A stretch of 32,182 bases of DNA, taken from NCBI GenBank assembly GCA_021796545.1, contig JAKABX010000011.1, forward strand, positions 1-32,182. The letters run 5' to 3'. Origin of the DNA: Actinomycetes bacterium. GTDB lineage: Bacteria > Actinomycetota > Acidimicrobiia > Acidimicrobiales > Bog-793. The notes below the pieces were generated by a model. That model saw only the letters and a list, made by a program, of their open reading frames with translations. It did no database searches and was not told where the DNA came from. Of the stretch, positions 17,358-25,152 are shown piece by piece (within the stretch, counting starts at the first letter, position 1; every line of letters starts with the position of its first letter). A program made the translations under genes and the position numbers.

Positions 17358-18742
17358 GACTTGCCCCGCAGGCGGACCCGCAGCTTGAGGGGGCTCGGCC
17401 CGAGCGCGAAGCGCTCCCGGAGCTGCTTTTCGACATAGCGCAGGTAGTGGGGCTGCAGCCGTCGCGTCGCGAAGAGCGTGACCGTCGGCGGGTCGACGGC
17501 CCCCTGGACGGCATAGAGGATGCGCGCGCCCGGAGCCGGGTGCTTGGCCTGGATCGCCTTCATCGCCTCGTTCAGCTGCGCGGTCGGGATACGTCGATGG
17601 TAGGCCTCGATCGCGGCGCGGACCGCGGGGAGGATCCGGTGCACCCCCGAACCGCTCAGCGCCGAGACGCGCAGCACGGGTGCGTAGTCAAGGAACCCCA
17701 GGCGGTCCTCCACGTCGCGCGCGAGCGCGAGGCGCGCCTCGGTGTCGAGCAGGTCCCACTTGTTGAGCAGGATGACGACGGGGCTGCCCGCGGCATCGAC
17801 CCGCTCGGCGAGGCGCTGCTCCTGGTGCGTCACCCCCTCCGCCGCGTCGAGGACGAGCAGCGCGACGTCCGCGCGGTCGATTGCCGAGAGCGAGCGGACG
17901 AGCGAGTAGTACTCGCTCCCCTCGCCGATGCGCGCCTTGCGCCGCAGCCCCGCGGTGTCGATGAAGCACAGTGGGCCGTCGGGGGTCTCGACGACCGTGT
18001 CGATGGCGTCGCGGGTCGTGCCCGGCACGTCGTGGACGACGCTGCGGTCGTCGCCGACGAGGCGGTTGAACAGCGTCGACTTGCCGACGTTCGGCCGGCC
18101 GACGACCGCGACCGACGCGACGGGCCGCGCCGCCTGCGCGCCGGCCTTCGATGCGCCCTCCCCGAGCGCTGCGCGGTCGTCCCCCTCCTCGTCTCCAACC
18201 GGCGTCGCCGCGGCCGACGCCGGGAGGACGGGAAGGCGCTCGACGACGCGGTCGAGCAGGTCCCCGACGCTTCGACCGTGCAGCGCGGAGACGGCGACGG
18301 GCTCGCCGAAGCCGAGCCGGACGAGCTCGAAGGACTCCATCTCCTGGCGCAGGGAGTCCGCCTTGTTCGCGACGACGAGGACCCTGTCACCGAGGCGGCG
18401 CAGCTGCTGGGCGACCGCTTCGTCCTCGGCGGTGATGCCGGTCGTCACATCGCAGACGAAAAGCACGAGGTCCGCCTCGCGCACGGCCCGCAGGGCCTGT
18501 GCACTGACCTTGCGCTCGAGCACGTCGCCGCGCTCGGTCACCCCCCCGGTGTCGATGAGACGAAAGGGCCGCCCACGCCAGTCGGCCTCAAGCTCGAGGC
18601 GGTCTCGGGTCACGCCCGGGCGCTCCTCGACGATCGCCATCCGGCGACCGAAGATCCGGTTGACGAGCGTCGACTTGCCGACGTTCGGCCGGCCGACGAC
18701 CGCGACGACCGGCGTGCGCGCCCCGGTCGGCGGAGCGCTCAT
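17354..18742 (-). CDS. der: Ribosome-associated GTPase Der (EngA)
   Basis: Two tandem G domains (VAVVGRPNVGKSTL twice; DTGGVTERGD, DTAGLRRKARIGEG) and C-terminal KH-like domain. Confidence 0.97.
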   Translation of the reverse strand: MSAPPTGARTPVVAVVGRPNVGKSTLVNRIFGRRMAIVEERPGVTRDRLELEADWRGRPFRLIDTGGVTERGDVLERKVSAQALRAVREADLVLFVCDVTTGITAEDEAVAQQLRRLGDRVLVVANKADSLRQEMESFELVRLGFGEPVAVSALHGRSVGDLLDRVVERLPVLPASAAATPVGDEEGDDRAALGEGASKAGAQAARPVASVAVVGRPNVGKSTLFNRLVGDDRSVVHDVPGTTRDAIDTVVETPDGPLCFIDTAGLRRKARIGEGSEYYSLVRSLSAIDRADVALLVLDAAEGVTHQEQRLAERVDAAGSPVVILLNKWDLLDTEARLALARDVEDRLGFLDYAPVLRVSALSGSGVHRILPAVRAAIEAYHRRIPTAQLNEAMKAIQAKHPAPGARILYAVQGAVDPPTVTLFATRRLQPHYLRYVEKQLRERFALGPSPLKLRVRLRGKS

Positions 18743-20166
18743 CGACCGGTGACCCCCGCGCCGGCCGGCGCGGGCCGGAGCAAGAGCCCCGGGCGCCGCC
18801 GCCGGGTCCCCGCGAGGGCCCGGCGCAGCGCTGCCCCGTCCGCGGGGACGACCTCGACCCGACGCGGGAGGTCGGCGACGCTCATGCCGTCGAGGAAGCG
18901 GCCCTCGGACAAGCAGACGTCGGGCAGGAGGTAGCGGCGCCCCTCCTCGCCGTCCGCGAGCGCCCGGGCGACGTCCGCGCCCGTGAGCAGGCCCGCCACC
19001 TTGATGTTCCCACCGAAGAAGGCATTGTCGACGGCGCGCACCTCGACCGCGCAAAAGCCCGCTCGATCGAGGAGGGGGCGCAGCACGGCCGCGCCGTAGA
19101 CGCCGGTGAGGACGGTGGTCGCGCCGCCGTCGCCAAGCGAAGGCGTCGGCGCCCCCCGCGAGGCGCGGTAGCCGTAGGCGGGAGCCCCGTCGACCGAGCG
19201 GAAGAAGCCGCCGTGGGTGGACCCAACGCCGGGCGCGCCGGGGCGCGGGCGCCCGAGAAAGGCCGCCTCGAAGGCGCGGGCCATCCCGACCCCGTTCTCG
19301 TGCTGCGCGAAGTCCGCGTAGCTCGACGCGGGGGGGAACTCCCGGCCGGCGAGCAGGTAGTACTCGTCGGCGGCGTAGACGAGTCGTCGGCCCACCGCCG
19401 CGAGGAACCGGGGTTGCCAGGCCGCGACGGCGTCGCAGACCGCCTCGGCCTCGGCGCTCGAGTGCGGGCGCATCTCGGCCTCCCGCGAGAACCGGCTGAC
19501 CCCGAGGGGGACGAGACAGAGCGACGCGAGGTCGCCGAAGCGCTCGAGGATGCCGGCGAGGGTCTCCTCGAGGGCGACCCCGTCGTTCACCCCCGGGCAG
19601 ACGACGACCTGGCCGTGCACCTCGATGCCGTGGTCGAGCAACTGGCGCAGGAAGCGCAGGCTCGTCGCGCCGCGCCGGTTGCGCAGGATGCGCGCCCGCA
19701 GCCCGGGGTCGGTCGCGTGGATCGAGACGTTGAGCGGCGAGAGCCGCTCGGTGACGACGCGCTCGAGATCGAGCTCGGTGAAGCGGGTGAGGGTGGTGAA
19801 GTTCCCGTAGAGGAACGAGAGCCGGTAGTCGTCGTCCTTTACGTACAAGCTGCGCCGCATGCCCTTGGGAAGCTGGTAGATGAAGCAGAACGCGCAGTGG
19901 TTGTCGCAGGTCCGCACGCGATCGAAGACCGGCGAGGAGACCTCGAGCCCGAGCGGCTCCCCCGCCTGCTTGTCGACGACCACGGTCGTCTCGAGCCCCC
20001 CGCGGCGGAGCTCGATCTCGACCTCGGCGTCGTCGGCGAGCAGGCGGTACTCGATCACGTCGCGGGGCACCCGCCCGTTCAACGAGACGATCTCGTCCCC
20101 GACGACGACGCCGGCCTCCGCCGCCGGTGACGCCGCCGCGACGGCGACGACCTGCGGCAACGCCAT
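18739..20166 (-). CDS. DUF512-family protein: PDZ-like N-terminus plus radical-SAM-like CxxxCxxC module
   Basis: ASPAAEAGVVVGDEIVSLNG PDZ segment; RTCDNHCAFCFIYQLPKGMRRSLYVKDDDYRLSFLYGNFTTLTRF. ATG of der overlaps its stop. Confidence 0.9.
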   Translation of the reverse strand: MALPQVVAVAAASPAAEAGVVVGDEIVSLNGRVPRDVIEYRLLADDAEVEIELRRGGLETTVVVDKQAGEPLGLEVSSPVFDRVRTCDNHCAFCFIYQLPKGMRRSLYVKDDDYRLSFLYGNFTTLTRFTELDLERVVTERLSPLNVSIHATDPGLRARILRNRRGATSLRFLRQLLDHGIEVHGQVVVCPGVNDGVALEETLAGILERFGDLASLCLVPLGVSRFSREAEMRPHSSAEAEAVCDAVAAWQPRFLAAVGRRLVYAADEYYLLAGREFPPASSYADFAQHENGVGMARAFEAAFLGRPRPGAPGVGSTHGGFFRSVDGAPAYGYRASRGAPTPSLGDGGATTVLTGVYGAAVLRPLLDRAGFCAVEVRAVDNAFFGGNIKVAGLLTGADVARALADGEEGRRYLLPDVCLSEGRFLDGMSVADLPRRVEVVPADGAALRRALAGTRRRRPGLLLRPAPAGAGVTGR

Positions 20167-20172
20167 GGCGTG

Positions 20173-20198
20173 AGCCTACCCCGGCTGCCGGGTAGCCT
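20173..20198. promoter_or_regulatory. Divergent promoter region with opposing TAGGCT / TAGCCT -10-like boxes
   Basis: Minus TAGGCT 20178-20173, plus TAGCCT 20193-20198, both 6-8 nt from the ATGs; imperfect palindrome CTACCCCGGC t GCCGGGTAG between. Confidence 0.5.
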
Positions 20199-20206
20199 TG
20201 GCGGCC

Positions 20207-21256
20207 ATGGCCGTCGACAAGGTGCTGCTCGCCGCGCCCCGGGGCTTCTGCGCCGGTGTCGAGATGGCCATCAAGGCGCTCGCGTGGATGGTGCGGGTCT
20301 TCGAGCCGCCCGTCTACTGCTACCACGAGATCGTCCACAACGCGCTCGTCGTCGAGGAGTTCCGGCGCCAGGGTGTGGTCTTCGTCGACGACGTGACGAC
20401 CGTGCCCGCAGGCGCGCCGCTCATGTTGTCCGCGCACGGCTCGGCCCCCGAGGTCGAGGCGGCCGCCGCGCAGGCGGGCCGCACCGTGGTCAACGCCGTC
20501 TGCCCCCTCGTCACCAAGGTCCACCACGAGCTCAAGGTGCGCGCCGGAAAGGGCTTCACCGTCGTCTACGTCGGCCACGCCGGCCACGAGGAGGCGATCG
20601 GCACGATGGCCGTCGCGCCCGACGCCGTCCGCCTCGTCGAGAGCGTCGCGGACGTGGAGCGCCTCGGCGACCTGGCGACCCCCGTCGCCCTGCTCGCCCA
20701 GACGACGCTCCCCCACGACGAGTGGGCCGGCATCGCCGAGGCGACCCGCGCCCGCTTCCCCGCGCTGTGGATGCCGGGGCGCTCGGACCTCTGCTACGCG
20801 ACGACCAACCGGCAGGCCGCGCTCCGGGCGCTCGCGGGGCGCTGCGACGCGGTCGTCGTCATCGGCTCCGCGAACTCCTCCAACACCGTCTCGCTCACCC
20901 ACGTCGCGGCCGCGGCCGGCTGTGCCCGTGTGGTTCGGGTCAACGCGGCCCACGAGCTTCCCGACGACCTCTTCGGCATCGTGGGCGTCACCGCCGGGGC
21001 CTCCGCTCCGGAGTGGCTCGTCGAGGAGGTCGTCGAGCACCTCGCCCCCCGGGAGGGGACCGAGACGGTCCTCACCGTCGAGGAGGACGAGTACTTCCCG
21101 CCGCCGCGCGACCTGCGCGACCTGCTGCGCGCCGTGACCGTCGCCGCGTCGGTGGGCGTCGGCGCCCCTCCGGGCGGCCCGAGCGCCTCCGCCGACGACC
21201 GCCACGTCCCCGCCGCCCGCATGCTCGCCGGACACCACGCGGCGCGTGCGTCCTAG
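20207..21256 (+). CDS. ispH: 4-hydroxy-3-methylbut-2-enyl diphosphate reductase
   Basis: Three cluster cysteines in context: APRGFCAGVEMAI, VNAVCPLVTKVHHE, SDLCYATTNRQAA. Confidence 0.96.
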   Translation: MAVDKVLLAAPRGFCAGVEMAIKALAWMVRVFEPPVYCYHEIVHNALVVEEFRRQGVVFVDDVTTVPAGAPLMLSAHGSAPEVEAAAAQAGRTVVNAVCPLVTKVHHELKVRAGKGFTVVYVGHAGHEEAIGTMAVAPDAVRLVESVADVERLGDLATPVALLAQTTLPHDEWAGIAEATRARFPALWMPGRSDLCYATTNRQAALRALAGRCDAVVVIGSANSSNTVSLTHVAAAAGCARVVRVNAAHELPDDLFGIVGVTAGASAPEWLVEEVVEHLAPREGTETVLTVEEDEYFPPPRDLRDLLRAVTVAASVGVGAPPGGPSASADDRHVPAARMLAGHHAARAS

Positions 21257-21292
21257 CTGCCCCGGGTCCCGACCAGAAAGAATGCTCGAGCG

Positions 21293-22105
21293 ATGAACCC
21301 ACGCGAACGCCGACGCCGCCAGGCACTCGACCGCCTGGTCGACGACATGGCGATCGCCGAGATGCGCGAGGCCCACGGCGAGATCCGCCTCGCGCCCGTC
21401 GCTGTCGTGATCGCGGCGTACAAAGAGCGCGACAACATCGGCGGCGTCCTCGCCGCGATGCCCAAGCAGCTCTGCGACCTCGACGCGTCGGTTGTCGTCG
21501 TCGTCGACGGCGAGGACGACGGGACCGCGGAGATCGTCCGGCGCAGCGGGCACTTCGCGGCGATCTGCCCGGTGAACCGCGGCCAGGGCGCGGCGCTCCG
21601 CCTCGGCTACCGCATCGCCCGCGAGTTCGGCGCCACCTACATCGTCACCTCGGACGCGGACGGCCAGACCGACCCGGCCGATCTCGAGGTCGTCCTCGAG
21701 CCCGTCGCGTCGGGGCACGCGGACTTCGCGAACGGCTCCCGCCGGCTCGGGCGCACCCTCTCCCACGGCGTCGTGCGCAACGTCGGGGTGCTCGTCTTCT
21801 CGAGCCTCGCGACGGCGCTCACGCGGACCCGCGTCAGCGACACCGCGAACCCCGTGCGCGCCTTCCCGGCCCAGCTGAGCGCGCGCCTCACACTCGACCA
21901 GCCGCAGTACCAGGCGTCCGAGCTGCTGATCGCGGCGATCATGGGCGGCGCCCGCTACGCAGAGCGCCCGGTCACGATGCATCCCCGGGCGTCGGGCCGA
22001 TCCAAGAAGGGCGGCGACTTCGCCTACGGCTTCTCCTACGGCCGCGTCTTCTTCGCCACCTGGTGGCGCGAGCTGCGCGCCCAGCAGGCCCAGCAGTCCG
22101 ACTGA
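21293..22105 (+). CDS. Family 2 glycosyltransferase
   Basis: VAVVIAAYKERDNIGGVL, VVVVVDGEDDGTAEIV, NRGQGAALRLGYRIAREFGATYIVTSDADGQTDP. Confidence 0.9.
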   Translation: MNPRERRRRQALDRLVDDMAIAEMREAHGEIRLAPVAVVIAAYKERDNIGGVLAAMPKQLCDLDASVVVVVDGEDDGTAEIVRRSGHFAAICPVNRGQGAALRLGYRIAREFGATYIVTSDADGQTDPADLEVVLEPVASGHADFANGSRRLGRTLSHGVVRNVGVLVFSSLATALTRTRVSDTANPVRAFPAQLSARLTLDQPQYQASELLIAAIMGGARYAERPVTMHPRASGRSKKGGDFAYGFSYGRVFFATWWRELRAQQAQQSD

Positions 22106-22145
22106 GGCCCGAGGCGCCCGGTCCCCGCGGCGCTAGCGTGCGGCC

Positions 22146-23399
22146 GTGACCGCCGACACGACCCGGGAGGCCGCCGCGGCGGCCGACGCCGCGGACCCCC
22201 TCGCCGCGTTCCGCTCGCAATTCGTCCTCGAGGAGACGGGGCCGATCTACCTCGACGGCAACTCGCTCGGCCGGATGCCGACCGCGACCGCCGCGGCGCT
22301 CTCCGCCGTCGTCGCCGAGTGGGGACGCGAGCTCATCGCCGGGTGGGACCGGGGCTGGCTGGCGCTGCCCGGTGCCGTCGGCGACGAGATCGCGCCGCTT
22401 CTCGGCGCGTCGCCCGGCGAGGTCGTCGTCTCGGACTCGACGACGGTCAACCTCTACAAGTGCGCCGTGGCCGCCCTCGACGCGGCGCCCGACCGGCGCG
22501 TGATCGTCGCGGAGCGCGGTGACTTCCCGACGCTCGGCTACGTGCTCCAGGGCATCGCCGCGGCCCGCGGCCTCGAGCTGCGCCTCGTCGACGCGGACCG
22601 GCGCGAGGGCCTTTCGACGGACGTCCTCGAGGAGGCGCTCGGAGACGACGTCGGGCTCTGCTGCCTCTCGGCCGTCGACTACCGCAGCGGGGCACGCCTC
22701 GACCTCGCGGCGGTGGCTGCGGCCTGCCGGCGCGTCGGTGCGCTCCTGCTCCTCGACGCGAGCCACGGCGCGGGCGCGATCGCCCTCGACCTGCCGGGCG
22801 CGGGCGTCGACCTCGCGGTCGGCTGCAGCTACAAGTACCTGAACGGCGGTCCGGGCTCCCCCGCCTGGCTCTACGTCCCCAACCGCATCCAGGACCGCCT
22901 GCGCCCGCCCATCTGGGGTTGGTGGGGCCGCCGCGACATGTTCGCGATGGAGCCCGACTACGACCCGGCGCCGGGCGCGACCCGCTTCCTCGCCGGCACC
23001 GCGGCGGTGCTCGGGCTGACAGCCGTGCGCAGCGGGGTCGCGCCGCTCGTCGCGGCGGGCATGGCCGCGATCGAGGCGAAGACCCGGGGTCTCGTCGCTC
23101 TGCTTGCGGCACTCGTCGACCAGCGCCTCGCCCCCCTCGGCGCCCGTCTCGCGAGCCCCGCGGACCCAACGCGCCGCGGCGGCCACCTCGCCGTCTCCCA
23201 CCCGCACGCCGCGGCTGTGTGCGCCGCCGCGGCCGACTCCGGTCTCGTCGTCGCCGACTTCCGCCGCCCCGACCTGATCCGGCTCGCGCCCGTTGCGCTC
23301 TACACCCGCTTCGTCGACGTCGTCGACGCCGTCGACCGCCTCGCCTCGGTGCTCGCCGGCTTCGCGCCCGGCGGGCGGGCGCCGGTCGGCCTCAGCTGA
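22146..23399 (+). CDS. kynU: Kynureninase
   Basis: IYLDGNSLGRMP, SAVDYRSGARLD, LLLDASHGAGAIALDLPGAGVDLAVGCSYKYLNGGPGSPAWLYV, PIWGWWGRRDMFAM. Confidence 0.9.
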   Translation: MTADTTREAAAAADAADPLAAFRSQFVLEETGPIYLDGNSLGRMPTATAAALSAVVAEWGRELIAGWDRGWLALPGAVGDEIAPLLGASPGEVVVSDSTTVNLYKCAVAALDAAPDRRVIVAERGDFPTLGYVLQGIAAARGLELRLVDADRREGLSTDVLEEALGDDVGLCCLSAVDYRSGARLDLAAVAAACRRVGALLLLDASHGAGAIALDLPGAGVDLAVGCSYKYLNGGPGSPAWLYVPNRIQDRLRPPIWGWWGRRDMFAMEPDYDPAPGATRFLAGTAAVLGLTAVRSGVAPLVAAGMAAIEAKTRGLVALLAALVDQRLAPLGARLASPADPTRRGGHLAVSHPHAAAVCAAAADSGLVVADFRRPDLIRLAPVALYTRFVDVVDAVDRLASVLAGFAPGGRAPVGLS

Positions 23400-23403
23400 G
23401 GCC
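23388..23403. terminator. 16-bp perfect palindrome GGCCTCAGCTGAGGCC spanning convergent kynU/glgP stops
   Basis: Read directly; contains glgP TGA (23394-23392) and kynU TGA (23397-23399). Confidence 0.45.
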
Positions 23404-25113
23404 CGGCGCCCGAAGGCCGTACGCGGCGAGCGCGTACTCGCGGGCCATGCGATCGGTCGAGAAGAACGACGCGTTCAGCGCGATCGCGTTGCGCCGCAGC
23501 GCGCCGTAGCCGTCCGGGTCGGAGAAGTAGAGGGGGAGGACGGCCTTCTCGAGCGCGTCGTAGAGGGCGGCGGCGCCCGCGGCGAGGTCGGCCGGGGGGT
23601 GCTCGAGACCCCCGATCGCCCATCCCGTGACCCCCTCGATCCAGCCCTCGATCCACCAGCCGTCGAGGACCGACAGGCTCGGCACGCCGTTCACGGCCGC
23701 CTTCATCCCGCTCGTCCCCGACGCCTCGTTCGGCGCCTGCGGCGTGTTGAGCCAGACGTCGCTCCCCGCGCAGAGCAGCCCGGCGAGGTGAAGGTCGTAG
23801 TTCTCGAGCACCACGACCGGCACGTCGTCGCCGAGTGCGGCGCTCGCGGCGACAAGGGCGCGCAGGAGGTCCTTGCCCTCCTCGTCGCGAGGGTGGGCCT
23901 TGCCCGCGCAGAGCACCTGGACCCGGCCCGGCGCGCCGAGTGCACGCAGGCGCTCGAGGTCGGAGAAGAGCATCCCGATCTGCTTGTAGCGCGTCGCACG
24001 GCGCGCGAGGCCGATCGTGAAGGCACCCGGGTCGAGCGCGACCCGGCGGCGGCGCGCGACCTCGGCGAGGAGGGCCGCCTTGGCCGTCGCGTGCGCCGCG
24101 GCCAGCTCGTCGAGGGGGAGGCCCGACGCGTAGCGCAGCACCTCGCTGTCGTGGCGCCAGCCCGGAAGGTGCCGGTCGAACAGCCGCGCCGTGCTCGGCG
24201 CCGCCCAGGTCGCCACGTGCACGCCGTTGGTGATCGCGGCGATCTCGACGCCGGGGAACATCTCCCGGGAGACCTCGCCGTGGCGACGGGAGACGGCGTT
24301 CACATAGCGCGAGCCGGCGATCGCGAGCGCGCTCATGTTGAGCTCGTCGCCTCCGAGCTGGCCGGCCGCGCCGAGCGCGGACGCGCGCTCGGCCCCGAGC
24401 ACCTTGTGGACCACGCGCCCGCTGAAGCGGTCGTGGCCCGCGGGGACGGGCGTGTGGGTGGTGAAGACGCAGCGCGCGCGCACCGCGTCGCGTGCCGCGG
24501 CCGGCGCCGCCCCCCCGGCCCGGGCCCGCTCCTCGAGCGCGAGGGTGAGGAGCGCCGCGTGCCCCTCGTTCATGTGGAAGGTCGTCACCGCGTCGTGGCC
24601 GAGCGCGTCGAGCAGCGCGACGCCCCCGAGGCCGAGCACCGCCTCCTGGCGGAGCCGGTGGTGCGCGTCGCCGCCGTAGAGCTGGTCGGTGATCGCGCGG
24701 TCCGCAGGCGTGTTCTCGGGGAGGTCGGTGTCGAGGAAGTAGATCGGGACGACGGCGCCGCCGATCCCCTCGAGGTCGAGGCGCCATGCGCCGACGGCGA
24801 CCTCGTGGCGCTCGATGTGGACCGACACGGTCTCGCCGAGGCGCTCGAGGAGGTCCCCGGGGTGCCAGTCGACCCGCTCCTCATGCTGGCCGCCCTCGGC
24901 GTCGAGGCGCTGGCGGAAGTAGCCGTGGCGGTAGCACAAGGTGACCGCGACCAGGGGCAGCCCGAGGTCCGCCGCCGAGCGGAGGAAGTCGCCGGCGAGC
25001 ACGCCGAGGCCCCCCGAGTAGGTCGGCAGCTCGTCGCGCAGCGCGATCTCCATCGAGAAGTACGCGACCGCCGCCTTGTGGGCGCGGCGGGCCGCGGGGG
25101 TCTTCGTGGGCAT
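23392..25113 (-). CDS. glgP: Alpha-glucan (maltodextrin/glycogen) phosphorylase, short form
   Basis: VAYFSMEIALRDELPTYSGGLGVLAGDFLRSAADLGLPLVAVTLCYRHGYF, NEGHAALL, EASGTSGMKAAVNGVPSLSVLDGWWIEG. Confidence 0.93.
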   Translation of the reverse strand: MPTKTPAARRAHKAAVAYFSMEIALRDELPTYSGGLGVLAGDFLRSAADLGLPLVAVTLCYRHGYFRQRLDAEGGQHEERVDWHPGDLLERLGETVSVHIERHEVAVGAWRLDLEGIGGAVVPIYFLDTDLPENTPADRAITDQLYGGDAHHRLRQEAVLGLGGVALLDALGHDAVTTFHMNEGHAALLTLALEERARAGGAAPAAARDAVRARCVFTTHTPVPAGHDRFSGRVVHKVLGAERASALGAAGQLGGDELNMSALAIAGSRYVNAVSRRHGEVSREMFPGVEIAAITNGVHVATWAAPSTARLFDRHLPGWRHDSEVLRYASGLPLDELAAAHATAKAALLAEVARRRRVALDPGAFTIGLARRATRYKQIGMLFSDLERLRALGAPGRVQVLCAGKAHPRDEEGKDLLRALVAASAALGDDVPVVVLENYDLHLAGLLCAGSDVWLNTPQAPNEASGTSGMKAAVNGVPSLSVLDGWWIEGWIEGVTGWAIGGLEHPPADLAAGAAALYDALEKAVLPLYFSDPDGYGALRRNAIALNASFFSTDRMAREYALAAYGLRAPGLS

Positions 25114-25130
25114 GGTGCCCCATCCTACGG

Positions 25131-25150
25131 CCCGGCCCGGCCCGGCCCGG
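25131..25150 (-). repeat. (CCCGG)4 pentanucleotide repeat; minus strand GGGCCGGGCCGGGCCGGG is a G-quadruplex motif
   Basis: Read directly between aroA stop and glgP start, abutting the glgP TAGGAT box (25127-25122). Confidence 0.85.
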
Positions 25151-25152
25151 GC

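Noticed and set aside
17354-21982. 1542-aa minus-strand ORF
   Set aside because: Only the Der portion (17354-18742) has recognisable protein; the rest is an out-of-frame run-on antisense to ispH/GT2 and over the DUF512 gene, typical of high GC.
1265-23399. A kynurenine-degradation pathway linking the ACMSD-like amidohydrolase and kynureninase
   Set aside because: Genes are 20 kb apart in separate units, no TDO/KMO/HAO in between, and amidohydrolase-2 superfamily membership does not specify ACMSD activity.
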